A stretch of DNA of 64,000 nucleotides, taken from Nocardioides sp. PD653-B2. Its GTDB lineage: Bacteria > Actinomycetota > Actinomycetes > Propionibacteriales > Nocardioidaceae. Made by a program: the position numbers and the translations under genes. Positions 33,445-43,089 of the stretch are shown here, one piece after another. The notes under the pieces are model-generated. The model was not told the origin of the DNA. It saw only the letters and a program-made list of their open reading frames with translations, and ran no database searches. Position 1 is the stretch's first letter. Each line of letters opens with the position of its first letter. The stretch lies in assembly GCF_002117935.1 (NCBI RefSeq), contig NZ_BDJE01000009.1, forward strand, positions 1-64,000, in the 5' to 3' direction.

Positions 33445-34809
33445 CTACGTGCGCGTCGGGCGCCGGTCCAGGACGACGGCGCCCAACGCGGCCACCACGA
33501 AGAGCGACGACACGGTCAGCAGCGTCGCCCGGAAGCCGTGGGCGCCGCCTCCGTAGACCGCCATCAGCGCGACGCTCAGGGCGCTGCCGATCGTGAACCC
33601 CAGGTAGCGCAGCACCTGGTTGAACGCCACCGCGCTGCCGACCTCCGCCTGGGGCAGGTGCGGCACCATCAGCACCGCCAGCGACGAGAAGGTGAACCCG
33701 CTGCCGACGCCGCCGAGCGCCATCACCAGCAGCAGCTGCCAGAGGTGCTCGTGGACCACGGCGAGCAACACGGTCGACAGCAGGAACATCAGGCAGCCCA
33801 CGGGCAGCAGCAGGGTCTGCCCCAGCCGCGTCCGCACGACCCGGGCCAGCCGGTTGCCGAGCACGCTCATCAGCGAGTACGGCACGAGCATCAGCCCGGC
33901 GACCAGGACCGGGAGCCCCAACCCGAAGCCGGGCTCGTCGGCACGCACCAGCACCACCGACAGGGTGAGCAGGCAGTACATGCCCAGCCCGGCCACGAAC
34001 GCGACCAGGTTGGGCGCCGCGATGCCCGGCCGCACCGCCATCCGCAGGTCGACCAGCGGGGTCGGGCTGCGCAGCGTCCACCCGCCCCAGACGACCAGCG
34101 TCGCCAGTCCGGCCACGCCGAGCGTGAGCGTCAGGGGCGCGGCCCAGCCCCAGACCTCGCCCTCGCTGACGGCCAGCAGCACGGCGAGCATGCCGAGGCT
34201 GAGGAGCGCGGCGCCGGCCCAGTCGACCCGCATCGACGCGACCGCGTCGGACCCGGGCACGTAGCGCCAGCACAGCGCCAGCGTCGTGCCCGCGAGCACG
34301 GTGCCGAGCCCGTACGCCGCGGGGAGCCCGCCGACCTCGGCCAGCAGCGCGGTCACCGGGTAGCCGAGCCCGGCCCCGGCCACGGTCGTGACGGACAGGA
34401 GCGCGATCGCGCGGCTCATCGGCTCGCCGTGCAGGGTGTCGCGCGCGACCGCGATCGCGAGCGGCAGCAGCGCCATGCCGATCCCCTGCATGGCGCGACC
34501 CGCCACCAGCACGCCGTACGTCGTCGGCACGGCCGCGAGCGCGCAGCCGGTCGTCACGATCACCAGCCCGGCCAGGATCGTCGGGCGCCGCAGCCGCCCG
34601 CTGGCGAACCGGCCGAGGATCGGGGTCGCCACCGTGCCGGCCAGCAGCGCGGCGGTCAGCGACCACTGCGCGGTCGTCAGCCGGACGTCGTACGACTGCG
34701 CGATCGACGGCACCAGGGGCGCGCCGAGGCTGCTGACCACCGCGGTGATCGAGGTGAGCAGGGCCAGGGTGGGCAGCAGCAGTCGCTGCGACCCGTCCTG
34801 CCCCCGCAC
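33445..34809 (-). CDS. MFS transporter (DHA-like multidrug efflux family)
   Basis: A 454-residue integral membrane protein with about 14 hydrophobic segments and the MFS loop motif (LGRFASGRLRRPT between helices 2 and 3), plus the motif C-like GAGLGYPVTALL. Such carriers export drugs or metabolites using the proton gradient. The GTG at 34809 (product VRGQDGSQRLLLPTLALL) is the only canonical start near the first helix; no clear ribosome site is seen. Its 3' end abuts the hairpin repeat at 33391-33439. It lies just downstream of typA. Confidence 0.85.
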   Translation of the reverse strand: MRGQDGSQRLLLPTLALLTSITAVVSSLGAPLVPSIAQSYDVRLTTAQWSLTAALLAGTVATPILGRFASGRLRRPTILAGLVIVTTGCALAAVPTTYGVLVAGRAMQGIGMALLPLAIAVARDTLHGEPMSRAIALLSVTTVAGAGLGYPVTALLAEVGGLPAAYGLGTVLAGTTLALCWRYVPGSDAVASMRVDWAGAALLSLGMLAVLLAVSEGEVWGWAAPLTLTLGVAGLATLVVWGGWTLRSPTPLVDLRMAVRPGIAAPNLVAFVAGLGMYCLLTLSVVLVRADEPGFGLGLPVLVAGLMLVPYSLMSVLGNRLARVVRTRLGQTLLLPVGCLMFLLSTVLLAVVHEHLWQLLLVMALGGVGSGFTFSSLAVLMVPHLPQAEVGSAVAFNQVLRYLGFTIGSALSVALMAVYGGGAHGFRATLLTVSSLFVVAALGAVVLDRRPTRT

Positions 34810-34823
34810 CGGACTGCTGGGGA

Positions 34824-36719
34824 CTACTTGCTCGCCTTGCGGGCCCGGCTCGCGATCTTGGCGCGCTCGTTGGCGTCGAGGATGACCTTGCGGATCCGCA
34901 CGGCGTCGGGCGTGACCTCGACGCACTCGTCGTCGCGGCAGAACTCCAGGCTCTGCTCCAGCGACAGCTTCTTCGCGGGGACCAGCTTCTCGAAGTTGTC
35001 GGAGGTGGCGGACCGGATGTTGGTCTGCTGCTTCTCCTTGGTGATGTTGACGTCCATGTCGTCCGCGCGGGAGTTCTCGCCGACGATCATGCCCTCGTAG
35101 ACCTCGGTGGTCGGCTCGAGGAACATCACGCCGCGCTCCTGCAGCGAGGTCATGGCGTACGCCGTCGCGGCGCCCTTGCGGTCGGCCACCAGGGAGCCGT
35201 TGTTGCGCGAGCGGATCTCGCCGGCCCAGGGCTCGTAGCCCTCGGAGATGTGGTGGGCGATGCCGGTGCCGCGGGTGTCGGTGAGGAACTCGGTCCGGAA
35301 GCCGATGAGGCCACGCGCCGGGACCAGGAACTCCATCCGCACCCAGCCGGTGCCGTGGTTGGTCATCTGCTCCATCCGGCCCTTCCGGGTGGCGAGCAGC
35401 TCGGTGATCGCGCCGAGGTACTCCTCGGGGGCGTCGATGGTCAGGCGCTCCATCGGCTCGTGGACCTTGCCGTTGATCTCCTTGGTGACCACCTGCGGCT
35501 TGCCGACGGTCAGCTCGAAGCCCTCGCGGCGCATCTGCTCGACCAGGATCGCCAGGGCCAGCTCACCGCGGCCCTGCACCTCCCAGGCGTCGGGGCGCTC
35601 GGTCGGCAGGATGCGCAGCGACACGTTGCCGACCAGCTCGCTGTCGAGGCGGTCCTTGACCAGGCGGGCGGTGACCTTGCCGCCCTTGGTGCGGCCGACC
35701 AGCGGCGAGGTGTTGGTGCCGATCGTCATCGAGATCGCGGGCTCGTCGACGTGGATGAGCGGCAGCGCGACCGGGTTCTCCGGGTCGGCGAGGGTCTCGC
35801 CGATGGTGATCTCCGGGATGCCCGCGATGGCGACGATGTCGCCGGGGCCGGCGGACTCGCCGGGCTTGCGCTCGAGGCCCTCGGTGACGAGGAGCTCGGT
35901 GACCTTGACGTTCTTGACCGAGCCGTCGCGCTTCATCCACGCGACCTGCTGGCCCTTCTTCAGGGTGCCCTCGTGGACCCGGACCAGCGCGAGGCGGCCG
36001 AGGAACGGCGAGGAGTCGAGGTTGGTGACGTGCGCCTGCAGCGGCGCGCCCTCGGTGTACGTCGGGGCGGGGATCGTCTCGAGGATCGTCTTGAAGAGCG
36101 GCTCGAGGTCGGGGGAGTCGGGCAGCTCGCCGTTCTCGGGGGCTTCGAGGCCGGCGACACCGGCGCGGCCCGACGCGTAGACGACCGGGAAGTCGAGCGC
36201 GTCCTGGCTGTGGCTCTCGTCGAGGAGGTCCATGAAGAGCTCGTAGGTCTCGTCGACGACCTCGGCGATCCGGGCGTCACCGCGGTCGGTCTTGTTGACC
36301 ACCAAGATCACCGGCATGTCGGCGTTGAGCGCCTTGCGCAGCACGAAGCGGGTCTGGGGGAGCGGGCCCTCGGAGGCGTCGACGAGCAGCACGATGCCGT
36401 CGACCATCGAGAGACCGCGCTCGACCTCGCCACCGAAGTCGGCGTGGCCCGGGGTGTCGATGATGTTGATGACCATCGGCTGGCCGCCGCCGGCGGGGCC
36501 GGCGTAGTGCACCGCGGTGTTCTTCGCGAGGATCGTGATGCCCTTCTCGCGCTCGAGGTCGCCGGAGTCCATGACCCGCTCGGCGACGCTCTCGGCCTGG
36601 TGGGCGGTGAACGCACCGGCCTGACGGAGCATCGCGTCGACCAGGGTCGTCTTGCCGTGGTCGACGTGGGCGACGATCGCGACATTGCGCAGGTCGGTGC
36701 GGGTACTGGTTCCAGACAT
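34824..36719 (-). CDS. typA: Ribosome-associated GTPase TypA/BipA
   Basis: A 631-residue translational GTPase that binds the ribosome under stress or cold and helps 50S assembly. G1 is AHVDHGKTTL, G3 is IDTPGHADFGGEVERG and G4 is NKTDR. Domains II, III and V follow, with the BipA-specific C-terminal domain ending before the lysine-rich tail RAKIASRARKASK. The ATG at 36719 gives MSGTSTRTDLRNVAIVAHVDHG; the frame is open further upstream but without family sequence. Confidence 0.95.
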   Translation of the reverse strand: MSGTSTRTDLRNVAIVAHVDHGKTTLVDAMLRQAGAFTAHQAESVAERVMDSGDLEREKGITILAKNTAVHYAGPAGGGQPMVINIIDTPGHADFGGEVERGLSMVDGIVLLVDASEGPLPQTRFVLRKALNADMPVILVVNKTDRGDARIAEVVDETYELFMDLLDESHSQDALDFPVVYASGRAGVAGLEAPENGELPDSPDLEPLFKTILETIPAPTYTEGAPLQAHVTNLDSSPFLGRLALVRVHEGTLKKGQQVAWMKRDGSVKNVKVTELLVTEGLERKPGESAGPGDIVAIAGIPEITIGETLADPENPVALPLIHVDEPAISMTIGTNTSPLVGRTKGGKVTARLVKDRLDSELVGNVSLRILPTERPDAWEVQGRGELALAILVEQMRREGFELTVGKPQVVTKEINGKVHEPMERLTIDAPEEYLGAITELLATRKGRMEQMTNHGTGWVRMEFLVPARGLIGFRTEFLTDTRGTGIAHHISEGYEPWAGEIRSRNNGSLVADRKGAATAYAMTSLQERGVMFLEPTTEVYEGMIVGENSRADDMDVNITKEKQQTNIRSATSDNFEKLVPAKKLSLEQSLEFCRDDECVEVTPDAVRIRKVILDANERAKIASRARKASK

Positions 36720-36855
36720 GGCGGTACGGCGTCCGTTCGGTGGGGTCAGAGGGGGCCCTGCACTGTGAAGGAGGGCCTCGTCGAGTCTACTGGCGCTCCC
36801 ACGGAGTTGCCCAAACCCCGCATTCGGGCAGGTCAGAGCCGCTAATCTCGAAAAC

Positions 36856-39234
36856 GTGGGGGGAACCGGGGCCGTTCGTGCTGCGCTGATGGGGGGCCTC
36901 GCGACGGCGATGGTGGTCGGCGCGGGGCTCGTCGTGCTGCCCCCGAGCCCGGCCGCCGCGGTCAGCACCGGACGCCCCACCGCCGTCACGGTCGCCGCCG
37001 ACGGCACGTCGTACGTCGGGTTCGCGAGCGGCGGGCGGCTGCTCCGGATCACCCCGGCCGGCCAGCCGGACGGCTCCGTCGCGCTGGACCGCACCGACCC
37101 GGTCACCGCGCTCGAGGTCGACCCCGGCGGCGACCTCTGGGTCGACTACGGGGCCAGCGTCTCCGAGCTCGACCCGGACGGCACCCTCCTCACCCACTTC
37201 GCGCACGACCCCGGCGGCTCCTGCCCGGCCGACAGCGCCCACGACCCGGCGACGTACGGCGGTCTCGAGGTCACCGCCGACGCGGTCTACATCGCCGGGC
37301 GCTGCCGGGCCACCGTCGGCGTCTACGGCACGGGCGGCGACCTCGAGGCGACGATCGACCTGCCGGGCACCGGGCTCCCGCGCGGCATCGCGATGGCGCC
37401 GGCCTACCAGGGGCTGCCGGCCCGGCTCTACGTCTCGGTGCCCGACGCCGGGAAGGTGTACGCCTACAACGCCGGCTCCCTGCGCTCCGAGCCGAAGCCC
37501 GCCAAGACGCTGGTGATCCAGCAGCACTACGGCTACCGCGACCCCGAGCCCGGAGCGGTCGTGGTCGACGAGAAGGGGCAGCTCGGCGTCGTCGACGTCG
37601 CCAACAACGCCGTCTACTTCTACAACGGCCCCGAGGACTACTGGTTCTACCGGGCCCTCGGCCACCCGCCGGACCCCGCGTCCGACCGCGGCTTCCTCGA
37701 CCGGCCGACCTCGCTCGACAACGTCGGCGACAGCTTCAAGACCGGGCTGTGGATCGCCGACTCCGGCAACGGCCGGATCCAACGCTGGGACCACATCGGC
37801 ACCACCGACTGGATGGCCGACGCGATGCCGCCCGGCGACCCGGGCGCACCGGTCAACACCGCGGCGCCCGCGGTCACGGGCGCGCCGTTCTCCGGTCGGA
37901 CCCTCACCTGCAGCACCGGCGCGTGGGACGGCTCGCCCGCGTCGTACGCCGTGTCCTGGCAGCGCGACGGCCTGCCGGTCGGGTCGAGCGGCGCGACGTA
38001 CACGGTGACGCCGGCCGACGTCGGCAGCGAGCTGACGTGCGTCGTGACGGCCACGGGAGCGGACGGCACCACGAGTGCGCCGATCTCGAGCGAGGGGTTC
38101 CCGATCCCGGGCGCCGACTCGCCGCCGTACGTCGTCGAGAAGCCCGCGATCCAGGGGCGGGCCAGCTCGGGCTCGGTGCTGCGGTGCGACCCCGGCACCT
38201 GGACCGACGACCACCCGACGTCGTACCTGTGGGGCTGGCTGCGCGACGGCCAGCTCATCGCGGGCACCAACGCGCCGCAGTACTACGTCGTGGAGAACGA
38301 CATCTCGCACCAGGTCACCTGCCGGGTCGCCGCGGTCAACGCGCACGGCACCGGCAAGGCCGCGCTGAGCGATCCGGTCCTCGTCCAGGAGGGCGACGGC
38401 GCGGGCCCCGGCGCGCCCGCGAACCAGCGCCGGCCCTCGATCCAGGGCGAGCCGGCCGTCGGCGCGGTGCTCTACTGCGACCCGGGCACCTGGGACAACG
38501 CCCCGACCTTCACCTACGTCTGGCGCCGCGACGGGCAGGCGATGGGTGGCACGGAGAAGGACCGCTACGAGGTGATCGCCGACGACCGTGGCCACGAGCT
38601 GACCTGTGTCGTGACCGGCACCAACCCGTCCGGCTCGGACCGGGCGAGCTCCCCGCCGGTCACCCCGCGCGGGTCGGTCACTCCCGGCGGTGGCGGCACC
38701 GGGCGGACCTGTCGCGGCACCGCCTCGGTGGCCATCAACGGCGGCGCGGCGTACGCCCGCAAGCCGTACGTCGAGCTCCGGGTGCGCGCGCCCGCCGGCG
38801 CCGAGGCCGTGACGATCTCGAACGACGCGACCTTCCGGCGCGCGGACACCCGCCCCCTCACCCGGTCCTGCGGCTACCGCTGGACCCTGGACCGGACGTC
38901 CTCGAGGACGCCGAAGGTGGTGCGGGTGCGCTTCGTCGGCGCGACCTCGGCCGGCACGGTCTCCGACGAGATCGTGCTCGACGCGGCCGCGCCCCGGCTG
39001 AAGAAGGTCGCCGCGCACTGGAGCCGCGGCAGATGGGCCTGGGTGCTGACGATCAGCGCCTCCGACGTGGGCAGCGGCCTGGCCGAGGTCCAGGTCGGCA
39101 AGTCGCGGTCGACGGCCAGGACGCTGAGGTGGGGCCGCCCCGTCACGAACGCCGACAGCTCCCAGCTGCGGTGGGTCCGGGTCCTCGACCGGGCCGGCAA
39201 CGCCAGCGGCTGGTACCACCTCAGCCGATTCTGA
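36856..39234 (+). CDS. Secreted beta-propeller and Ig-repeat protein
   Basis: A 792-residue exported protein. The signal peptide covers residues 1-35 (AMVVGAGLVVLPPSPAAA). Residues 36-325 look like an NHL/SMP-30-type beta-propeller (TSYVGFASGGRLLRI, LPRGIAMAPAYQGLPARLYVSVPDAGKVYAYN, GLWIADSGNGRIQRWD). Three Ig-like domains follow, each with a GxxLxCxPGTW start and paired cysteines, then a C-terminal beta domain. It is paralogous to the gene at 40069. The GTG start lies 7 nt after TAATCT (36843-36848), a leaderless layout. Its stop codon lies in the first unit of a tandem repeat. Adhesion or surface binding is inferred. Confidence 0.82.
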   Translation: MGGTGAVRAALMGGLATAMVVGAGLVVLPPSPAAAVSTGRPTAVTVAADGTSYVGFASGGRLLRITPAGQPDGSVALDRTDPVTALEVDPGGDLWVDYGASVSELDPDGTLLTHFAHDPGGSCPADSAHDPATYGGLEVTADAVYIAGRCRATVGVYGTGGDLEATIDLPGTGLPRGIAMAPAYQGLPARLYVSVPDAGKVYAYNAGSLRSEPKPAKTLVIQQHYGYRDPEPGAVVVDEKGQLGVVDVANNAVYFYNGPEDYWFYRALGHPPDPASDRGFLDRPTSLDNVGDSFKTGLWIADSGNGRIQRWDHIGTTDWMADAMPPGDPGAPVNTAAPAVTGAPFSGRTLTCSTGAWDGSPASYAVSWQRDGLPVGSSGATYTVTPADVGSELTCVVTATGADGTTSAPISSEGFPIPGADSPPYVVEKPAIQGRASSGSVLRCDPGTWTDDHPTSYLWGWLRDGQLIAGTNAPQYYVVENDISHQVTCRVAAVNAHGTGKAALSDPVLVQEGDGAGPGAPANQRRPSIQGEPAVGAVLYCDPGTWDNAPTFTYVWRRDGQAMGGTEKDRYEVIADDRGHELTCVVTGTNPSGSDRASSPPVTPRGSVTPGGGGTGRTCRGTASVAINGGAAYARKPYVELRVRAPAGAEAVTISNDATFRRADTRPLTRSCGYRWTLDRTSSRTPKVVRVRFVGATSAGTVSDEIVLDAAAPRLKKVAAHWSRGRWAWVLTISASDVGSGLAEVQVGKSRSTARTLRWGRPVTNADSSQLRWVRVLDRAGNASGWYHLSRF

Positions 39235-39483
39235 CCCGTCGCTCGTGCACGTCGTGGGGACGCTGACCCGTCGCTTGTGCTCGTTGTGGGGGCGCTGAGC
39301 CGTCGCTTGTGCTCGTTGTGGGGGCGCTGACCCGTCGTTCGTGCACGTCGTCGGGACGCTGAGCCGTCGCTTCGACACAACCGGAACGACCGCCTGGCTG
39401 TGCACCAGCGACAGGTCGACGTGCTCGACGTGTGCACAAGCGACGGGTCAGCGTGGCCCGGGTGTGCAGAAGCGACGGGTCAG
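39232..39483. repeat. 32-bp tandem repeat cluster with inverted copies
   Basis: Four contiguous 32-bp units at 39232-39263, 39264-39295, 39296-39327 and 39328-39359 each begin TGACCCGTCG or TGAGCCGTCG; a partial fifth follows. Inverted copies of the first 18 bases lie at 39434-39451 and 39463-39483 (GAAGCGACGGGTCAG). The first unit contributes the stop codon of the preceding gene. Confidence 0.92.
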
Positions 39484-39505
39484 GGTGTCTGCCTAGGGTG
39501 GTGGC

Positions 39506-39979
39506 ATGCCCCGGATCGCCACGAAGGACCGCATCGGCCGCGACGAGCTCCTCGAGTTCGTCCGCACCCGCCACCACCTGGTGCTCGTCACCACCCGCGC
39601 CGACGGCCGGCCCCAGCTGTCGCCGGTGACCGGCGGGGTCGACCCGGGAGGCCGGGTCGTGATCTCGACGTACCCCGACCGTGCCAAGGCGGTGAACCTG
39701 CGCCGCAACCCGGCCGCGTCGGTGCTGGTGCTCTCGGACGAGTGGGACGACGCGTGGGTGCAGGTCGACGGCACCGCGGAGGTCCTCGACATGCCGTCGA
39801 CCGAGGCCGAGGACGGCCTGGTGGAGTACTTCCGCTGCATCTCGGGCGAGCACTCCGACTGGGACGAGTACCGCGAGGCCATGCGCCGGCAGGGCAAGTC
39901 GCTGATCCGGATCAGCGTGGACTCCTGGGGTCCGGTCGCCACCGGCGGCTTCCCGCCGGACCGTGCTCCCGCCACCTGA
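39506..39979 (+). CDS. PPOX-class F420-dependent oxidoreductase
   Basis: A 157-residue split-barrel protein of the F420/FMN-binding pyridoxamine-oxidase-like family: RTRHHLVLVTTRADGRPQLSPV, ISTYPDRAKAVNLRRNPAASVLV, VDGTAEVLD. Related actinobacterial proteins reduce unsaturated or xenobiotic substrates with F420H2. The ATG at 39506 is 6 nt after TAGGGT (39494-39499), so it is leaderless. It sits between the two paralogous Ig-repeat genes without obvious linkage to them. Confidence 0.88.
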   Translation: MPRIATKDRIGRDELLEFVRTRHHLVLVTTRADGRPQLSPVTGGVDPGGRVVISTYPDRAKAVNLRRNPAASVLVLSDEWDDAWVQVDGTAEVLDMPSTEAEDGLVEYFRCISGEHSDWDEYREAMRRQGKSLIRISVDSWGPVATGGFPPDRAPAT

Positions 39980-40068
39980 GAGGCCGTCTCGACAGGGGCC
40001 TGACCACCGGTCCAGTCAGCCGCGTGAGGCGTGGCTGAACGGTCCGGATCGCGGGTTACCCTCCTCCC

Positions 40069-43065
40069 GTGAGCGGCTTCGCCCCCCTGGGCCGCCTCAT
40101 CAGCCTGGCCTTGATCTGTGCGGGACTCGGGACCACTGCGGTCCTGGCGACCGCTGAGACCGCCCAGGCAGCAGGACCCGACAGCCCGACCGCCATCGGC
40201 GTGTCGTCGGGCGGGACGTCGTACGTCGGTTTCTCCTCGGGCGGCAAGCTCCAGCGCCTCGACCGGAGCGGCGTCCGCAAGAAGGCGGTGCCGCTCGACC
40301 AGGACGAGGCGGTCGACGGCCTCTTCGTGTCGGCCGGCGACGACATCTGGGTCGACTACGAGAGCAGCGTGTCGCTGCTGACCCCCCGCGGCAAGGTCAT
40401 CCAGCACTTCGACCACGACCCGGTCATCGACTGCGACAGCAGCGCGCCGGCGTCGCGCTACGGCGGCATCACGGCCAACGGCGACCGGGTCTACGTCGCG
40501 AACCGCTGCGACGACAGCATCTCGGTCTACACCCGCAACGGCAGCCTGGTCGCGACCGTCGACCTGCCCGGCAACGACTTCCCGCGGGGCATCACGTACG
40601 GCGGCGAGCAGGCCGGCCGCCCCGCCACGCTGTACGTCGCGATCCCCGACCGCGCCCAGATCCTGTCCTACGACGCCTCGTCGATCCGCGACTCGTCGGA
40701 GCCCGCGCGGACCTTCACCCTGGACCGGCCGGACGGCGGGGAGCAGCCCGAGCCGGCCGGCCTGGTCGTCGACCGCTACGGGCAGGTCGTGGCCTCGGAC
40801 CTCGCGAACAACGCGCTCTACTTCCTGGACGCCACCAACAACTACTCGCTCTACCGCACGCTCGGCCACCCACCGGGCGCCAGCCGGGAGGCCGGCCGGC
40901 TGAACTCCCCGGGCGCGATCGCCCAGCACGACCAGGACGGCGGCGGGCTGTCGGGCAACCTCTTCATCGCCGACACCAACAACGAGCGGGTGCAGCGCTG
41001 GAGCACCGGCGGGTACACCTACTGGGCGAAGGGTGTCCGCGCGGCGGCCGGCGGTGGCAGTGCAGGCGGCGGTGGCGGGGCGACCACGATCCCGGTCAAC
41101 ACCGTCGCGCCGGAGGTCACCGGCAGCCCCGCGGTGGGCACGACGCTGAGCTGCTACGCCGGCGCGTGGTCCGGGAAGCCGAAGACCTTCGAGCGCGCCT
41201 GGCTGCGCGGGAGCGAGGTCATCAGCGGCGCGACCGGCACCTACACCCCGGTCGACTTCGACCGGGGCAAGCAGATCTCGTGCCGGGTCCGGGCAACCAA
41301 CGCCCGGGGCACCAGCGACTGGGCGGTCAGCGACCCGGTGACGATCCCCGGCGGCACCGGCGGTGGCGACGACCCCGACACGGGCAACGGACCGTCCAAC
41401 ATCACGCCGCCGAGCATCACCGGGACGGCCGCGGTCGGGCAGACACTGACCTGCGACCCCGGCGTCTGGTTCAGCTTCGGAGCCCCGGGCACGACGATCA
41501 CCTACACCTACACGTGGAAGCGGACCGGCACCGCGATCGCCGGCGCGACCTCGGCGACGTACCCGGTCGTCAGCGCCGACTCCGGGCTGAGGCTCACCTG
41601 CACGGTGCGGGCGTCCGACGCCCTGGGCAGCACCAGCACGACCAGCGCGGCGGTCACCGTCGACGGGTCCGGGGGCAGCCTCGGCCCGGCCAACACCGTG
41701 CTGCCGTCGATCACCGGGACCGCCGCGGTCGGGCGCACCCTCACCTGCGCCCCCGGCACCTGGACCGGGACGGCGCCGATCACCTACGGCTACGTGTGGA
41801 AGCGCGCCGGCACACCGATCGCGGGGGCGACCGCTGCGACGTACACGGTGGTGACGGCCGACATCGGCACCGCCCTGACCTGCGTCGTCGCCGCGACCGA
41901 CGCCGACGGCACGAACACCGCCACGTCGGCGGCGCTGACCGTCGCGGCCCCCGCGGTCACCGTGCCGGCCAACACGGTGCCGCCGTCGATCAGCGGGACG
42001 CCGAACGTCGGCCAGACGCTCACCTGCAACGCCGGGACGTGGACCGGGCAGCCCACCATCACCTACGACTTCGTGTGGCGGCGTGGCTCGACGTCGGTCG
42101 GCACGTCGGCGACCTACGTCCCGGTCGCGGCGGACCTCGGCAACAGCCTGGTGTGCACGGTCGTCGCGACGAACGGGCTCGGGAGCGCCGCGGCCAGCTC
42201 GCCGTCGGTGCGGGTGGTCAGCACGGCGAAACCGGCCAACACCGACCCCCCGACCACCACGGGCACCGGCGTCGTGGGGACGGCGCTCACCTGCACCCCG
42301 GGCACCTGGACCGGGACCGACATCACCTACTCCTACGCGTGGACCCGCAACGGGGCCGCGATCCCGGACACCGCGTCGGAGAGCTACATCGTGCTGTCCG
42401 AGGACGTGAGCGCCACGCTCGCCTGCATCGTGACCGCGACGAACGGCAACGGCAGCGCCGCGGAGACCTCGGCGCCGCGGACGATCGCGGGCCCGTCGGG
42501 GCAGGCGCCCGTCAACGCCGTACCGCCCACGATCTCCGGGACCGCGCTGACGGGCCAGACCCTGACCTGCGATCCCGGCACGTGGACCGGCGACCCGACC
42601 ATCACCTACGTCGCGGTCTGGCAGCGCAACGGCGCGGCGATCGCCGGCGGCTGGACCCACACCGTCACCGCGGCCGACGCGACCGCGAACCTGCTCTGCG
42701 TCGTGGTCGCGTCCAACGGGTTCGGCACGGGTGCGGCCCGGTCCTCAGCCGTGGGCGGCAACGCCTGTGGCGGCCCGGTCGGTGTCGTGATCGCCGGCGG
42801 TGCCGCCGAGACCACCACCCCGCAGGTGCAGCTGGCGATCCGCGCACCGGCGGGGGCCACCACGGTCGAGATCTCCAACAACAGCGACTTCGGCGCCGCG
42901 ACCACGCTGCCCGTCTCGGCCGTGTGCACCTACGCCTGGACGATGGACTCGATCCCGGGGCTCCCGCTGACGTGGTCGGTCTACGTCCGCTTCGACACCG
43001 GTCCGACGGCGTACAGCGACTCCATCCTGGTGCGCCAGGCAGCGAGGCACCGCCAGCCCCGGTGA
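40069..43065 (+). CDS. Secreted beta-propeller protein with six Ig-like repeats
   Basis: A 998-residue exported paralogue of the gene at 36856. Signal peptide 1-34; propeller 35-335 with TSYVGFSSGGKLQRLD and NLFIADTNNERVQRW; a glycine-rich hinge near 338-348; then six Ig-like units of about 90 residues, each starting with a form of NTVxPSITGTxxVGxTLTCxPGTW and carrying two cysteines; then the same C-terminal domain as the paralogue. The GTG start follows TACCCT by 6 nt (40057-40062). The longer stalk suggests a surface-projected binding protein. The anchor is not evident. Confidence 0.83.
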   Translation: MSGFAPLGRLISLALICAGLGTTAVLATAETAQAAGPDSPTAIGVSSGGTSYVGFSSGGKLQRLDRSGVRKKAVPLDQDEAVDGLFVSAGDDIWVDYESSVSLLTPRGKVIQHFDHDPVIDCDSSAPASRYGGITANGDRVYVANRCDDSISVYTRNGSLVATVDLPGNDFPRGITYGGEQAGRPATLYVAIPDRAQILSYDASSIRDSSEPARTFTLDRPDGGEQPEPAGLVVDRYGQVVASDLANNALYFLDATNNYSLYRTLGHPPGASREAGRLNSPGAIAQHDQDGGGLSGNLFIADTNNERVQRWSTGGYTYWAKGVRAAAGGGSAGGGGGATTIPVNTVAPEVTGSPAVGTTLSCYAGAWSGKPKTFERAWLRGSEVISGATGTYTPVDFDRGKQISCRVRATNARGTSDWAVSDPVTIPGGTGGGDDPDTGNGPSNITPPSITGTAAVGQTLTCDPGVWFSFGAPGTTITYTYTWKRTGTAIAGATSATYPVVSADSGLRLTCTVRASDALGSTSTTSAAVTVDGSGGSLGPANTVLPSITGTAAVGRTLTCAPGTWTGTAPITYGYVWKRAGTPIAGATAATYTVVTADIGTALTCVVAATDADGTNTATSAALTVAAPAVTVPANTVPPSISGTPNVGQTLTCNAGTWTGQPTITYDFVWRRGSTSVGTSATYVPVAADLGNSLVCTVVATNGLGSAAASSPSVRVVSTAKPANTDPPTTTGTGVVGTALTCTPGTWTGTDITYSYAWTRNGAAIPDTASESYIVLSEDVSATLACIVTATNGNGSAAETSAPRTIAGPSGQAPVNAVPPTISGTALTGQTLTCDPGTWTGDPTITYVAVWQRNGAAIAGGWTHTVTAADATANLLCVVVASNGFGTGAARSSAVGGNACGGPVGVVIAGGAAETTTPQVQLAIRAPAGATTVEISNNSDFGAATTLPVSAVCTYAWTMDSIPGLPLTWSVYVRFDTGPTAYSDSILVRQAARHRQPR

Positions 43066-43089
43066 CCGGGCCGGTGCGATGCTGGGGGC

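Noticed and set aside
33404..34666. Long alternative frames over the MFS gene, including the extension of the DUF559 frame to about 35100
   Set aside because: Arg/Gly-rich translations without motifs; the minus strand encodes a proper transporter and typA.
39232..39483. CRISPR-like 32-bp repeats
   Set aside because: No spacers between units and inverted copies are present; this is a tandem/palindromic repeat.
36787..42660. Very long antisense frames opposite the two Ig-repeat genes
   Set aside because: Shadow frames of repetitive high-GC coding DNA without ribosome sites or recognisable domains.
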